From positions 43,936 to 107,935 of the forward strand of contig NZ_JAKILU010000014.1 in assembly GCF_023283485.1 (NCBI RefSeq): a stretch of DNA of 64,000 nt. Direction: 5' to 3'. This document shows positions 36,820-46,827 of the stretch, one piece after another; within the stretch, counting starts at the first letter, position 1, and every line of letters starts with the position of its first letter. Source of the DNA: Shewanella glacialipiscicola (GTDB taxonomy: Bacteria; Pseudomonadota; Gammaproteobacteria; Enterobacterales; Shewanellaceae). The position numbers were made by a program, and so were the translations under genes. The notes beneath the pieces are model-generated. The model did not search any database. It was not told the origin of the DNA and worked only from the letters and a program-made list of their open reading frames with translations.

Positions 36820-38226
36820 ATGAGAATTCCCATGGTAAAGTTTTTCCTATGCCTGTTGTTTATATCTATCTCATCGGTGGGGGATGTTCAAGCGGCTATC
36901 TCGCCTGAGCAAGCGCGTGAGATCGCTAAAGAAGCATATATTTATGGTAATCCTATGGTTGACAACTATCGGATTCAGTATGCGTATTTTGTCGATACAC
37001 AGAGTCCTGAATACAAAACTTCTTGGAATCAGATATTCAATATGGCGCGGGTGTTCACATCGGATGACAAAGCGATCCAGACCGCCAATTCTGATACGCC
37101 TTATTCTTTCGTCGGGATGGATCTGCGAACTGAGCCATTAATTCTCACTCTGCCGCCTATCGAGAAGAATCGATACTTCTCGTTGCAGTTTATCGATTGG
37201 TACACGCACAATTTCGCGTACGCCGGAAGCAGAACAACCGGCAATGATGGATCTGTACTTCTCGTGGCCGGTCCGGACTGGCAGGGTGAGACTCCCAAAG
37301 GAGTCGCTAAGATGATGCGTTCTGAAACGCAGTTTGTCTTTCTTGCATACCGCACTCAGTTGTTTAACCCCGCAGATATTGACAATGTGAAGGCTGTGCA
37401 GGCAGGCTACAAGGTGCAGACGCTCTCGGCTTATATGGGTAAACCCACCCCTAAAGCTGCATCCAAGATTAATTGGATGCCTCCGCTATCCGCTGTTGAG
37501 CAAAAGACTTCATTGGAGTTTTTCAATATTCTGAACTTCGTTCTGGAGTTTACGCCTACAGTTCCTTCGGAGAAGGCACTCATGGCACGTTTCGCAAAGA
37601 TTGGCGTTGGTGGAGGTAAACGAATTAATTTTGAGTCACTGTCACCTGAAATGAAGCAGGCATTTGCGGACGGTATCGTCGATGGCTGGAAAGCTCTGGA
37701 TAATTTGGAAAAGACTGACATTGCCTCCGGCAAGGTGACTACCGCAGACCTCTTCGGTACACGAGAAGTACTCAAAAATAATTATCTCTACCGCTTTGCT
37801 GGTGCGGTGCTTGGTATTTACGGTAACTCTAAGGATGACGCGATCTATCCACTCTACAGAGAGGATGCTGATGGTCAGCCCTTGGATGCATCAAAACATG
37901 ACTACACTTTGCGCTTCGAGCCTGGACAATACCCTCCAGTCAATGCGTTTTGGTCAGTGACTATGTACAACCTACCTGAGAGCTTGATGGTTGCAAATCC
38001 TATTAATCGTTATTTAATCAACTCGCCAATGCTCCCTGAACTCAAAAAGGATGCTGACGGTGGCTTGACTATTTATGTTCAGAAGGACTCCCCAGGTAAG
38101 GATAAAGAGGCTAACTGGCTACCGGCACCCGATGGACCGTTCTGGATCCCTATGCGAATTTATTGGCCAAAAATTGAGGCGCTCGACGGTACATGGAAAG
38201 CTCCTCCGCTGAATAAGGTTCAATAG
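36820..38226 (+). CDS. Exported DUF1254/DUF1214 domain protein
   Basis: 468 aa. The signal peptide (MVKFFLCLLFISISSVGDVQA) is followed by the DUF1254 domain (EAYIYGNPMVDNYR ... ANSDTPYSFVGMDLRTEPLI) and a C-terminal DUF1214 domain (GQYPPVNAFWSVTMYNLPESL ... FWIPMRIYWPK). These proteins occur sporadically in bacteria, often on accessory DNA; their role is not settled. AAAAGGAG precedes the ATG. Its codon choice looks more GC-rich and mixed than its neighbours, and it sits next to a gene relic, so recent transfer is plausible. The 38227-38552 stretch after it holds nothing I can name. Confidence 0.85.
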   Translation: MRIPMVKFFLCLLFISISSVGDVQAAISPEQAREIAKEAYIYGNPMVDNYRIQYAYFVDTQSPEYKTSWNQIFNMARVFTSDDKAIQTANSDTPYSFVGMDLRTEPLILTLPPIEKNRYFSLQFIDWYTHNFAYAGSRTTGNDGSVLLVAGPDWQGETPKGVAKMMRSETQFVFLAYRTQLFNPADIDNVKAVQAGYKVQTLSAYMGKPTPKAASKINWMPPLSAVEQKTSLEFFNILNFVLEFTPTVPSEKALMARFAKIGVGGGKRINFESLSPEMKQAFADGIVDGWKALDNLEKTDIASGKVTTADLFGTREVLKNNYLYRFAGAVLGIYGNSKDDAIYPLYREDADGQPLDASKHDYTLRFEPGQYPPVNAFWSVTMYNLPESLMVANPINRYLINSPMLPELKKDADGGLTIYVQKDSPGKDKEANWLPAPDGPFWIPMRIYWPKIEALDGTWKAPPLNKVQ

Positions 38227-38552
38227 TTAAGTGGAGTGATGATCGCGACTATTTATTCTATAAGCTAAGAAGTGGTTATAGCGGGCGTGTCGTTTTGCGC
38301 TCGCAGCCGAACTTAAACGTTAATTCTTAATATTTATCGCAATCTGATTATGGTTGCATAGCTAAAACGTTTTTGTCTCGAGTTCTGTTCTCTACATTAT
38401 GTACAAATCATGGGTGGGTGAGTTCATGCCCATATATGATTGGTCAATTATTTCTTCTGTGGCAACAACGCCAACGTCTAGCTAACGGCTTTGGCGATAT
38501 CACGATCCTGTGGCACGCCAACATTATTGTCTATTCCTGCCAATATAAAAAT

Positions 38553-39683
38553 TTAGATATCAAAGGCGAGGCTGCCTGGTGTCAGGAATGGCCAGCTTAG
38601 ACGGGTCGGCGAGCTGTCGCCCTTTGCACCAAAGAAGTAACCTGTTCTTGGCGTGGCGTATACCAAACTGCCTTTTTGCAGCCCGAGCTCCTGCAGATGA
38701 TGTTGGGTGTATTTAGCCTCCCATAGTTCTTTGCTATGCCAGCCGTGTGGTGCTAATTCCACTCTCACTTCGGCGCCTACTGGTGTTATAGCAACAATAT
38801 CAAACGGCAAGTTGGCCTGACTATTAGGCTTGTCTGACAGCGTCAATTCGTGACTACGGATATAAAGTGCGCCATCTTGCTGCAATGTCTGCTGCGCTGG
38901 AGGCACCAAAAATGCTTGGCCATTTTGCCAACGATTTTGTTGCCAACTGGCTTCAAACACATTGACGTTACCCAGAAAATCAAACACAAAGCGACTATTG
39001 GGGTGCGAGTATAGTTCTGCAGGCGTATTAATTTGCTCTATATGACCATTACTCATCACGACCACTCTGTCAGAGAGTTCAAGCGCTTCATCCTGATCGT
39101 GGGTCACAAACACACTGGTGAATTTTAGTTCATCGTGCAGGCTGCGTAGCCAGCGGCGTAGTTCTTTGCGCACTTTGGCATCTAAGGCACCAAAGGGTTC
39201 ATCGAGTAGCAGCACTTCGGGTTGCGTTGCTAATGCGCGGGCCAAAGCAATCCGCTGTTTTTGTCCACCTGATAGTTGCTCAGGATAGCGATTAGCGAGA
39301 TGGCCTAGTTGTACCGTTTCTAACAGTTGTGCCACTCGTTTACGAATATCTGCCGCTGGAAGTCTTTGTTTTTTAGGCATGACTTCGAGTCCAAAGGCGA
39401 CGTTATCCGCTACCGTCATATGGCGAAATAGTGCGTAGTTTTGAAATACAAACCCCACTCGTCTTTCACGCACATGCACTTGGGTTACCTCTCTGTCACC
39501 GAAATGAATGCTGCCGCTATCAGCGCCTTCAAGACCTGCAATAATCCGCAGTAACGTAGTTTTACCAGAACCTGACGGTCCCAGTAGGCCAATCATTTCC
39601 CCTTCTTGAATATCAAGATTTAGTGGGGAAAGCGCCTGAAACTGGCCAAACGTCTTGGAAATATTAGTCAGTCGAATACTCAT
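38553..39683 (-). CDS. cysA: Sulfate/thiosulfate import ATP-binding protein
   Basis: 376 aa. The ABC ATPase domain has Walker [10 protein letters not shown], signature [15 protein letters not shown], Walker B VLLLDEP and H-loop VTHDQDE. A C-terminal TOBE-like domain follows (about residues 240-350). It powers sulfate uptake with CysT and CysW. Its start overlaps the cysW stop by 4 bp. It is the last gene of the sbp-cysT-cysW-cysA unit. Confidence 0.95.
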   Translation of the reverse strand: MSIRLTNISKTFGQFQALSPLNLDIQEGEMIGLLGPSGSGKTTLLRIIAGLEGADSGSIHFGDREVTQVHVRERRVGFVFQNYALFRHMTVADNVAFGLEVMPKKQRLPAADIRKRVAQLLETVQLGHLANRYPEQLSGGQKQRIALARALATQPEVLLLDEPFGALDAKVRKELRRWLRSLHDELKFTSVFVTHDQDEALELSDRVVVMSNGHIEQINTPAELYSHPNSRFVFDFLGNVNVFEASWQQNRWQNGQAFLVPPAQQTLQQDGALYIRSHELTLSDKPNSQANLPFDIVAITPVGAEVRVELAPHGWHSKELWEAKYTQHHLQELGLQKGSLVYATPRTGYFFGAKGDSSPTRLSWPFLTPGSLAFDI

Positions 39684-40546
39684 AATGGACTCTGCTCTTT
39701 ATTGTCATTGGCGGTTAAACTGCGTTGTTGTCGCCATTCAACTACGGCTTTTAGCATTAGGGTCAATAGGGCAATTAAGGCCAGTAATGACGCGCTCGCG
39801 AAGGCGGCCTCAGCCTGATAATCTTCGTACAATAATTGCACATGCAAAGGTAAGGTGTTGGTTTCGCCGCGAATGTTACCTGATACAACCGCAACCGCAC
39901 CAAATTCCCCAACGGCTCTGGCATTAGTGAGGATCACACCGTAAATCAGCGCCCATTTGATATTAGGAAATGTCACGCGGCGAAATAGTTGCCACCATGA
40001 TGCTCCGAGGATCACGGCTGCTTCTTCTTCCGAGGCGCCCTGTTGTTGCATTAATGGAATAAGTTCTCTGGCAACAAAGGGGCATGTGACAAAAATGGTC
40101 ACTAACAGTATTCCCGGCCATGCAAACATGACTTGCAGATCGCGCTCATATAACCATTCGCCCAGCCAACCGCTGCTGCCGTAGAGCAGTAAGTAGAGTA
40201 GACCTGCGACGACAGGCGATACCGCAAACGGGATATCGATGAGTGTGATAAGTAACTTGCGGCCCGGAAACTCAAACCGCGTGACACTCCACGCCAGCAT
40301 GATACCGAACACTAAATTGATGGGCACAGTTAGTGCGGCTACCATCAGTGTCAAACCAATTGCGTGTAGCGAATCTGGCTGACTTAGGTGCTCAATATAA
40401 CGTTGCCAGCCGCCGACCAGCGCTTGTTGAAAAATACTCACTATCGGTAATAGCAGGAACAGTAAGGCCAATAGTACGGCAAGCGTAATTAGGCTCCATT
40501 TTATAAGGGGCGATTCACCGACTCTTAAGGGTTTAAATGAGTTCAT
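39680..40546 (-). CDS. cysW: Sulfate ABC transporter permease CysW
   Basis: 288 aa with six predicted membrane helices. The EAA loop reads [25 protein letters not shown], the contact with CysA. The [24 protein letters not shown] block identifies a CysW-type permease. cysT ends 9 bp upstream and cysA overlaps by 4 bp. Confidence 0.94.
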   Translation of the reverse strand: MNSFKPLRVGESPLIKWSLITLAVLLALLFLLLPIVSIFQQALVGGWQRYIEHLSQPDSLHAIGLTLMVAALTVPINLVFGIMLAWSVTRFEFPGRKLLITLIDIPFAVSPVVAGLLYLLLYGSSGWLGEWLYERDLQVMFAWPGILLVTIFVTCPFVARELIPLMQQQGASEEEAAVILGASWWQLFRRVTFPNIKWALIYGVILTNARAVGEFGAVAVVSGNIRGETNTLPLHVQLLYEDYQAEAAFASASLLALIALLTLMLKAVVEWRQQRSLTANDNKEQSPL

Positions 40547-40555
40547 ATTCGCTCC

Positions 40556-41401
40556 TTATCGTCCATGAATACGGCGCAGATAACGCGCCTGCCAGAGATT
40601 TATTAGTAGTAATAGCACCAGCGAGGTCAGTAAAACTACCGAGGCAATCGCACTGGCACCTGCAAAATCAAACTCCTGCAAGCGGACAAAAATCATTAAT
40701 GAAGTGATTTCGCTGATATAGGGCATATTGCCAGCGATAAAAATAACCGCGCCAAACTCACCCAGACTGCGGGTAAAAGACAGCGCCGTTCCCATCATTA
40801 ATGCTGGCCACAAGGATGGCAAAATAATGTGCCAGAATACTGCACGATCTGAGGCGCCAAGTGTCATGCCCGCTTCTTCCTCATCATGTGACAATTCTTC
40901 CAGTACCGGTTGTACGGTTCGCACCACAAAGGGAATGCTAGTGAAAATCATCGCCACCACTATGCCTAAAGGGGTGTAGGCAACTTTTATTCCAAACTCG
41001 GCAAGTAGACTACCAATTTGGCCATTTTCGGCATAAAGGGTGGCTAAGGTGATACCTGCAACGGCGGTCGGTAATGCAAAGGGTAAATCTACTAATGCAT
41101 CAACTATGCGTTTACCCGGAAATTCATAACGCACCAGCACCCATGCGAGCAATAACCCGAAAAGGCAGTTAAAGACTGATGCAGCAAGCGCCGAAAAAAT
41201 GGTGACGCGGTAACTGGCCACGACTCTGGGATCGGAAATCACGCCCCAGTATTCAGACCAGTTCATTGAACTGGTCTGCATGATAAGCCCAGAAATCGGC
41301 AATAATAGGATCAGGCTGACAAACAGTAGGGAGACACCTAAGCTGATGCTGAAACCTGGAAGAACCCGCTTATGGCGTAAACGCCCGTTATTAAAAATCA
41401 C
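40556..41401 (-). CDS. cysT: Sulfate ABC transporter permease CysT (CysU)
   Basis: 281 aa with six membrane helices. The EAA loop DEEEAGMTLGASDRAVFWHIILPSLWPA and SLGEFGAVIFIAGNMPYISEI mark the CysT family. It pairs with CysW to form the sulfate channel. A strong hairpin lies between it and the binding-protein gene upstream. Confidence 0.94.
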   Translation of the reverse strand: MIFNNGRLRHKRVLPGFSISLGVSLLFVSLILLLPISGLIMQTSSMNWSEYWGVISDPRVVASYRVTIFSALAASVFNCLFGLLLAWVLVRYEFPGKRIVDALVDLPFALPTAVAGITLATLYAENGQIGSLLAEFGIKVAYTPLGIVVAMIFTSIPFVVRTVQPVLEELSHDEEEAGMTLGASDRAVFWHIILPSLWPALMMGTALSFTRSLGEFGAVIFIAGNMPYISEITSLMIFVRLQEFDFAGASAIASVVLLTSLVLLLLINLWQARYLRRIHGR

Positions 41402-41535
41402 AGAATAATCACCCGATCAGGTTAATTGAGTTAAAACCAATACAATTTATTTATCGTCAGTTATGTGTTGTCTGAGTTAGACAATCAAAGCTATTTTCAC
41501 GCTGGCAACAATGACGGCTAAATACCATAAAGCGT

Positions 41536-41563
41536 TTTAACCCGGGACTTTGCCCGGGTTAAA
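41536..41563 (-). terminator. Intercistronic hairpin between sbp and cysT
   Basis: An 11-bp GC-rich stem (TTTAACCCGGG / CCCGGGTTAAA) with a 6-nt loop lies 31 bp past the sbp stop and 135 bp before cysT. There is no T run on the minus strand beyond the stem. It probably acts as a partial terminator or stabiliser giving more binding protein than permease. Confidence 0.6.
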
Positions 41564-41593
41564 CCATTAACCTTTTATAACATCAGCTTGGAA

Positions 41594-42601
41594 TTAGCGC
41601 TTGAGTAACTGATCAAGTTTTGCACCGTTACCAAACTGCGTTTTCATGGCATTATCCCAACCACCGATGATTTGCTCGACGGTTAGTAGGTCAACCGTAG
41701 GGAACTGCTTCGTGAACTCGGCCTTCACTGTTTCGTTGTGCACACGATAGTTGAATCCTGCCAATAAGCGTTGTGCTTCTTCGCTGTAGAGATACTGTAA
41801 ATACTCAGTTGCTAGTTCAAGAGTGCCATTACGCTTAGCATTTTTCTTGACAACGGCGACTGGGAACTCAGCTAGAATCGATGTTTTTGGTACAATAACT
41901 TGGTAATCGTCCGCACCATACTGTTGGCGGATATTGTTCACTTCTGATTCAAAAGTAATCAATACATCACCGATATTACGCTCTACAAAAGAGGTGGTTG
42001 CACCCCGGCCGCCAGTATCAAATACAGCCACATTGCCGAGAAACTTTTTCAGGAATTGATCCTGTTCAATTTGATTCTCCTTGCCAAAGCTTTTCTGGGC
42101 ATAACCTAATGCGCCTAAATAAGTGTAGCGGGCATTACCAGAGGTTTTTGGGTTAGGGAATACCAGTTTAACGTCATCTTTAGCTAAATCACCCCAGTCA
42201 CTAATTTGCTTCGGGTTACCTTTACGTACCAAAAATGCAATGGTGGAATAGTAAGGTGAACTGTCATTAAGTAGCAATTTTTGCCAGTTTTCTGGGATCA
42301 ATTTACCGCGCTCGTATAGTACCTGTACGTCTGTCACTTGGTTAAACGTCACCACATCTGCTGGCAAACCCTGCAAAATAGAGCGTGCCTGCGCCGAAGA
42401 TCCCGCATGAGATTGTTTAATCTCGACAGTTTTACCGGTTTTTTCTTGCCAATGTTTAGCAAAAACAGGGTTATAGGCACTGAATAATTCCCGCGCAATA
42501 TCGTATGAGGAATTAAGCAATGTTTGATCAGCGGCAGCCACATTGAGTGACGTTCCCAGAAAGAGGGTTCCTAATAGGGCCTTTATCAATTTTACGGGCA
42601 T
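41594..42601 (-). CDS. sbp: Periplasmic sulfate-binding protein
   Basis: 335 aa. The signal peptide ends near residue 24 (GTSLNVAAA|DQ). Family blocks are LLNSSYDIARELFSAYNPVF, KQSHAGSSAQARSILQGL, FPNPKTSGNARYTYLGA and GGRGATTSFVERNIGDVLI. It delivers sulfate to CysTWA. It could be named sbp or cysP; sequence alone does not decide sulfate versus thiosulfate. It is divergent from cysM across a 212-bp promoter region, where CysB control would be expected though I cannot point to a site. Confidence 0.93.
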   Translation of the reverse strand: MPVKLIKALLGTLFLGTSLNVAAADQTLLNSSYDIARELFSAYNPVFAKHWQEKTGKTVEIKQSHAGSSAQARSILQGLPADVVTFNQVTDVQVLYERGKLIPENWQKLLLNDSSPYYSTIAFLVRKGNPKQISDWGDLAKDDVKLVFPNPKTSGNARYTYLGALGYAQKSFGKENQIEQDQFLKKFLGNVAVFDTGGRGATTSFVERNIGDVLITFESEVNNIRQQYGADDYQVIVPKTSILAEFPVAVVKKNAKRNGTLELATEYLQYLYSEEAQRLLAGFNYRVHNETVKAEFTKQFPTVDLLTVEQIIGGWDNAMKTQFGNGAKLDQLLKR

Positions 42602-42813
42602 TTTAAACTCCTTGGACTGGCGACTTTGTCAGCGTTGTTACCTATAGATTAATAGAAGTAATTGTTTATAAGAAGTCAGTTGTATAGAACTTTTTTGAAT
42701 AACTATGAGCGATTTATTGTATGCCATAAGTAATATTCAGCGTGTTTGTTCGTGGTAACCCCCTTAGAATAGGCTATCGCTTAGCTATTTTTATCAAGTA
42801 AAGGGTAACCCTA

Positions 42814-43692
42814 GTGTCTGACTTTCCAACCATTGAAGCCTGTATTGGACAAACTCCACTCGTTCGCTTGCAACGGCTTAACTGTGGTGATTCCACCGTG
42901 CTGTTAAAGTTGGAAGGGAATAATCCGGCGGGTTCAGTGAAGGATCGTGCAGCACTTAATATGATTATTCAGGCCGAGCGGCGCCAAGAGATAAGCCCAG
43001 GTGATACGCTCATCGAGGCGACGAGTGGTAATACAGGGATCGCACTAGCGATGGTGGCGGCCATTAAAGGGTACAAGATGATCCTGATTATGCCGCAAAA
43101 CTCGACTCAGGAACGTAAAGATGCGATGCAAGCCTATGGTGCAGAACTCATGCTGGTGGATAACATGGAGACCGCACGGGATTTAGCGCTGCAGTTACAA
43201 ACTGCAGGCAAAGGTAAGGTACTGGATCAATTTAATAATCAAGATAACGCAAAGGCCCATTTTCTTACTACAGGCCCTGAAATCTGGCAACAGAGCCAAG
43301 GTAAAATCACTCATTTTGTGTCTAGCATGGGCACAACAGGCACCATTATGGGGGTGTCTAAATACCTTAAAAGCTGTAATGCCGACATCACTATTATTGG
43401 TCTTCAGCCTGCCGATGGCAGTGCGATTCCTGGGATCCGCCGCTGGCCACAGGCGTACTTACCCGAAATTTTTGATGCATCCCGCGTTGATGTCGTGATG
43501 GATATTGAAGAGCAAGATGCAAAAGACATGACCAGAGTCTTGGCCCGAGAAGAAGGCATTTGTGCGGGAGTCAGCTCTGGCGGCGCCGTGTTTGCTGCGC
43601 TAAAGATTGCCAAACAATATCCGGGGTCAGTGGTGGTGGCGATTATCTGTGATCGCGGCGATCGCTATCTTTCATCTGGGCTTTTTTCCTGA
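42814..43692 (+). CDS. cysM: Cysteine synthase B (O-acetylserine sulfhydrylase)
   Basis: 292 aa from a GTG at 42814 with AAGGGT upstream. The PLP lysine is in GNNPAGSVKDRAAL (Lys43), the phosphate loop is ATSGNTGIALA, and GAELMLVDNMETARDLA and SMGTTGTIMG are CysM-like. It makes cysteine from O-acetylserine and sulfide or thiosulfate. Adjacent and divergent sulfate import genes fit a shared sulfur response. Confidence 0.95.
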   Translation: MSDFPTIEACIGQTPLVRLQRLNCGDSTVLLKLEGNNPAGSVKDRAALNMIIQAERRQEISPGDTLIEATSGNTGIALAMVAAIKGYKMILIMPQNSTQERKDAMQAYGAELMLVDNMETARDLALQLQTAGKGKVLDQFNNQDNAKAHFLTTGPEIWQQSQGKITHFVSSMGTTGTIMGVSKYLKSCNADITIIGLQPADGSAIPGIRRWPQAYLPEIFDASRVDVVMDIEEQDAKDMTRVLAREEGICAGVSSGGAVFAALKIAKQYPGSVVVAIICDRGDRYLSSGLFS

Positions 43693-43731
43693 ATCTGCGT
43701 TCGAAGGCTTCGGGCGATACGAATGCTTTAT

Positions 43732-43766
43732 CAATAAAAATGGGCGATATTTGCCCATTTTTATTG
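43732..43766. terminator. Bidirectional terminator between cysM and the DUF4136 gene
   Basis: 14-bp arms CAATAAAAATGGGC and GCCCATTTTTATTG around a 7-nt loop, between convergent genes. Confidence 0.9.
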
Positions 43767-43780
43767 CCCCCCATTTACGA

Positions 43781-44317
43781 TTATTTTTGCGGTGGAAACT
43801 GCGCTAAAATCCGGCTAACCGCCTTAGCGGTATCTTGGGCTTTTTGATCTCCGCCAGCATCAAAGTTAAAACTATCACTGCCGCGCCAAATCAATGCTTT
43901 AGTTTTAGGGTCGATAATATCAATCTGAATAGTTTGGATTTTTGCAGTATCACTCCCCAGTGGTACGCCAACGCTGGTGCCTATTCCTATACCTCCTGAG
44001 CCCCCAAACGTACCCGTACCTAAGCCGATTGAAAGGCCTGAGTCCTTAGGTTTGTCTTGGGTTAGTAGGGCGTAGGAGACATTAAAGTCGGGTACTTGAG
44101 TGTTTTCGGTAAAACCTTTTTGAGTCAATTGCTGACTTATTTCAACCTGAATACGCTGGGCGCTTAATGGATCGTCGGTTTTCTGTGGTGTGAGCTGTGC
44201 AAAGTTATGTAGCGCGCTGAAATCGTAATTAAGATCGTAATCATTTTTCGGTTTACTGCTGCAAGCGCTTAATAAGGCAACTGCGACTAGCAGACTAGCA
44301 AAGTAACGGTATCCCAT
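43781..44317 (-). CDS. DUF4136 lipoprotein
   Basis: 178 aa from ATG 44317, with GGAG 7 nt upstream; the open frame extends 11 codons further. The lipobox is LLSAC with Ser at +2, so the protein should sit in the outer membrane. The DUF4136 pattern is visible: a YDLNYDFSALHNFAQL start, RIQVEISQQLTQKGF, FNVSYAL and a C-terminal ALIWRGSDSFNFDAGGDQKAQDTAKAVSRIL (part). A glycine-rich central stretch (GLGTGTFGGSGGIGIGTSVGV) links two halves. Function unknown. Confidence 0.85.
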   Translation of the reverse strand: MGYRYFASLLVAVALLSACSSKPKNDYDLNYDFSALHNFAQLTPQKTDDPLSAQRIQVEISQQLTQKGFTENTQVPDFNVSYALLTQDKPKDSGLSIGLGTGTFGGSGGIGIGTSVGVPLGSDTAKIQTIQIDIIDPKTKALIWRGSDSFNFDAGGDQKAQDTAKAVSRILAQFPPQK

Positions 44318-44477
44318 AATAGTGCTCCAAGTTGTACAAACTCCGTCCAATGTGCCTTGATTATAGACGTTTCTGCAAGTACTTTAGATAAGAGTGTTGT
44401 ATTTACATCCCTTTTAGCATCAGGCAGCGACGTTATTTAATAGGCGTTGGTGCTTGAGAGAGAAATTGCAGCAGGTT

Positions 44478-44783
44478 ATGGAACAGTTAGCCTTTTTTGA
44501 AATCCCTAGTCCTTGTATCGGAGTGTGCCATACCGATGCGCGTGGTTACTGTAATGGTTGCCTGCGTAGCCGTGACGAAAGATTTAATTGGTTAACGTTT
44601 TCAGCTACGCAAAAGTACGATGTGATCCGCTTATGTACCCAACGTAAACGCCGTCGCCAGCTGGCAATAATGAAAGCACGGCAAACCCAACTTGAGCGAG
44701 AAAGGGCCGAATTAAACCCACAATTAAATTTTGAACCTAAGCCAGAAGCCTCGCTGGATTTTGGTGGTTTTGAGCTAGACTAA
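44478..44783 (+). CDS. DUF1289 small Cys-rich protein
   Basis: 101 aa from ATG 44478; a TTG at 44454 is the upstream alternative and neither start has a clear ribosome site. Four cysteines (residues 13, 17, 25 and 28) in PSPCIGVCHTDARGYCNGCLRSRDE form the DUF1289 motif, probably a metal site. The C-terminal half is a basic/acidic helix. Members are common in proteobacteria and of unknown role. Confidence 0.8.
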   Translation: MEQLAFFEIPSPCIGVCHTDARGYCNGCLRSRDERFNWLTFSATQKYDVIRLCTQRKRRRQLAIMKARQTQLERERAELNPQLNFEPKPEASLDFGGFELD

Positions 44784-44833
44784 CCTAGTATGATGCCATA
44801 GCTTGATTGTCACTATATGGTTAGAATGTTGCA

Positions 44834-46102
44834 TTACAGCTGGCGTTTTATCGGCCAATTAAGGTTAAAGCACGTCTGGTATGGATTACTGCTAACGCTG
44901 ACATCGCCTTGATGTCGCTGCATAATACGTTTGATTATAGCAAGCCCTAAACCATGTCCTTTATTACCATTTTGCACCGATTGGCTGCGATAGAAAGGTT
45001 CAAATACTTTAGGTAAATCTACTGCAGGGATGGGTTCTCCATCGTTGCTCACACTTAAACTCACCCTGTGCTGGGTTTGTTTAACTTCTATGATGATTGC
45101 AGTGCGGGCAAAGCGCTGCGCATTGGTCAGTAAATTTTGCAGTGTACGCTCGATTAATGCCGGTTCACCTAGTAGTGGCAGTTTATCGATTGTAGTCTTG
45201 AGCCCGATAGGGATTGGACTTAAGCTTTCTAAACGCTTAATGGTTTGATTAATTAGCTGAATTAAATCGTACTCATCTAATTGGATCCCTTCTCGCTGGG
45301 ATTCTAAACTGGCATAAGTCAGTAGTTCTTGCAGTAAATCTTCAATCTCTTTGATATCGATTTGCATTTCATCAATAAAATTTTGTCGCTTTTGAGCGTC
45401 AGAATCAGGCTGACAATACATGGGGATTAAAGCGAGGGCAAATTTAAGCCTTGCCAGCGGCGTGCGGATCTCATGGGATACCGCATTCGACAAGTGTTTT
45501 TGATTCTCGATTAAGGCGCTGATATGCCTTGCCATTTCGTTAAACGTATTGGCTAAGGGTTTAACTTGAGAGCGATTTGACAGCGTAATTCGAGTGTCCC
45601 ATTTGGCCTCGCCAAATTCTTTGGTCGCCTTACGTAGTATGCTCAAATCCCGTGATAGTGGACCGACCCAAATTAGTGCCACAAGGGCGAGTGATAAATA
45701 AAAGAACAGCGTGAATAGGCTGCGAAGGTTTGCTCTAGGATCGATATCCAGCGGCCCCGCCATTAAGACTTGATCGCCGACTCGAATAAATTGCAGCAGG
45801 CTATTGTTGTGAGCCGTGGTGGTGAACACCTTATTGGAACTCAAGGCTTGATTGTCCAGCAGCGCGACTTGATCGGCATTGAGTAGCTGCAGTGGCATCA
45901 AAGGATTGGCTGGGATCGCCTCCAAATACCGTTGACGAGTATCGGTAGAGAGCTCTGCTAATAATTGCGCTAATGCCACTAATGGGGCATCGAGGGCATT
46001 ATTATCATCGACATTTTTCTGCCACAGGCTGTCGAGTGTCCAGCCAACCCCAAGTACGCTGAGACTGAGTAACAGATATAAGCTGATAAAGAGACGTTTC
46101 AC
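44834..46102 (-). CDS. Sensor histidine kinase, RstB-like
   Basis: 422 aa. TM1 is at about residues 4-21, a short periplasmic sensor at 22-128 and TM2 at about 129-147. HAMP follows, then the HisKA box NAVSHEIRTPLARL with phospho-acceptor His210. ATPase motifs NLLTNAQRFA, SNDGEPIP and GHGLGLAIIKRI complete it. It resembles RstB of enterobacteria. Its regulator gene ends 11 bp upstream of its start. The signal is unknown; Mg2+, acid or envelope stress are possibilities by analogy. Confidence 0.87.
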   Translation of the reverse strand: MKRLFISLYLLLSLSVLGVGWTLDSLWQKNVDDNNALDAPLVALAQLLAELSTDTRQRYLEAIPANPLMPLQLLNADQVALLDNQALSSNKVFTTTAHNNSLLQFIRVGDQVLMAGPLDIDPRANLRSLFTLFFYLSLALVALIWVGPLSRDLSILRKATKEFGEAKWDTRITLSNRSQVKPLANTFNEMARHISALIENQKHLSNAVSHEIRTPLARLKFALALIPMYCQPDSDAQKRQNFIDEMQIDIKEIEDLLQELLTYASLESQREGIQLDEYDLIQLINQTIKRLESLSPIPIGLKTTIDKLPLLGEPALIERTLQNLLTNAQRFARTAIIIEVKQTQHRVSLSVSNDGEPIPAVDLPKVFEPFYRSQSVQNGNKGHGLGLAIIKRIMQRHQGDVSVSSNPYQTCFNLNWPIKRQL

Positions 46103-46113
46103 TGGATTTTTAC

Positions 46114-46827
46114 TTAGTTATTCCAAGCTTCAGGAGCAAACAAATAACCTTGTCCCCAAACGGTTTTAATTCTGAATGGTGTCTCAATATTATCGTTGAG
46201 TTTTTTACGTAATCTAGAAATACGCACATCAATTTTTCTATCTTTACCATCAAAATCAATGTTGAGGAGTAATTGATAGATATATTGACGGCTCAGCACT
46301 TGGCCTGCTTGTGAAGCCAATAACCACAGCAACTCGAATTCGTGACTGGTAAGATCGACTTCAGTTTCGTTAAGGCGAATTGCATGGGTATGTGGGTCGA
46401 TACTCAGTTTACCAAAGGTTAAACAGTGTGATTCTGCCTGCGGCGGCTGATTTTGACGGCGAAGTAAGTTGTTAATTCGCGCCACTAATAAGGCGGGATC
46501 GACGGGTTTAACCACATAGTCATCGGCACCGAGTTCTAAGCCTTTGATTTGATCTTCTGTTGAACCTAACGCGCTCATTAGTAAGATCGGGCCGGCGAAA
46601 TAATCGGGCAGTTTTTCACATAATGTGAGGCCATCCATACCGGGCAGCATAATGTCTAACAGTATGATATCGGGCTTGTAATTGATTAATCGAGTTAATA
46701 CCGTGTCACCACGGCGTTCAACTTCAACATGCATACCATGGGACTTTAGGTAATCTACAATCAGATTTGCGAGGCGAACGTCATCTTCAACCAATAACAC
46801 TCTGTGATTCGATTGTGGGCTGGTCAT
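46114..46827 (-). CDS. OmpR-family response regulator, RstA-like
   Basis: 237 aa from ATG 46827 (MTSPQSNHRVLLVEDD), which shares one base with the DUF3019 stop codon (TGATG). The receiver domain has the acidic pair in VEDD and phospho-acceptor Asp58 (DIILLDIMLPG). The winged-helix DNA-binding domain has LTSHEFELLWLLASQAGQVLSR and a terminal KTVWGQGYLF. It should regulate the operon it lies in or other envelope genes; a dyad upstream of the operon is a candidate site. Confidence 0.88.
   Translation of the reverse strand: MTSPQSNHRVLLVEDDVRLANLIVDYLKSHGMHVEVERRGDTVLTRLINYKPDIILLDIMLPGMDGLTLCEKLPDYFAGPILLMSALGSTEDQIKGLELGADDYVVKPVDPALLVARINNLLRRQNQPPQAESHCLTFGKLSIDPHTHAIRLNETEVDLTSHEFELLWLLASQAGQVLSRQYIYQLLLNIDFDGKDRKIDVRISRLRKKLNDNIETPFRIKTVWGQGYLFAPEAWNN

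Noticed and set aside
38373..38600. 75-codon plus-strand open frame overlapping the end of cysA
   Set aside because: No ribosome site, no recognisable motif, and it runs into cysA on the other strand.
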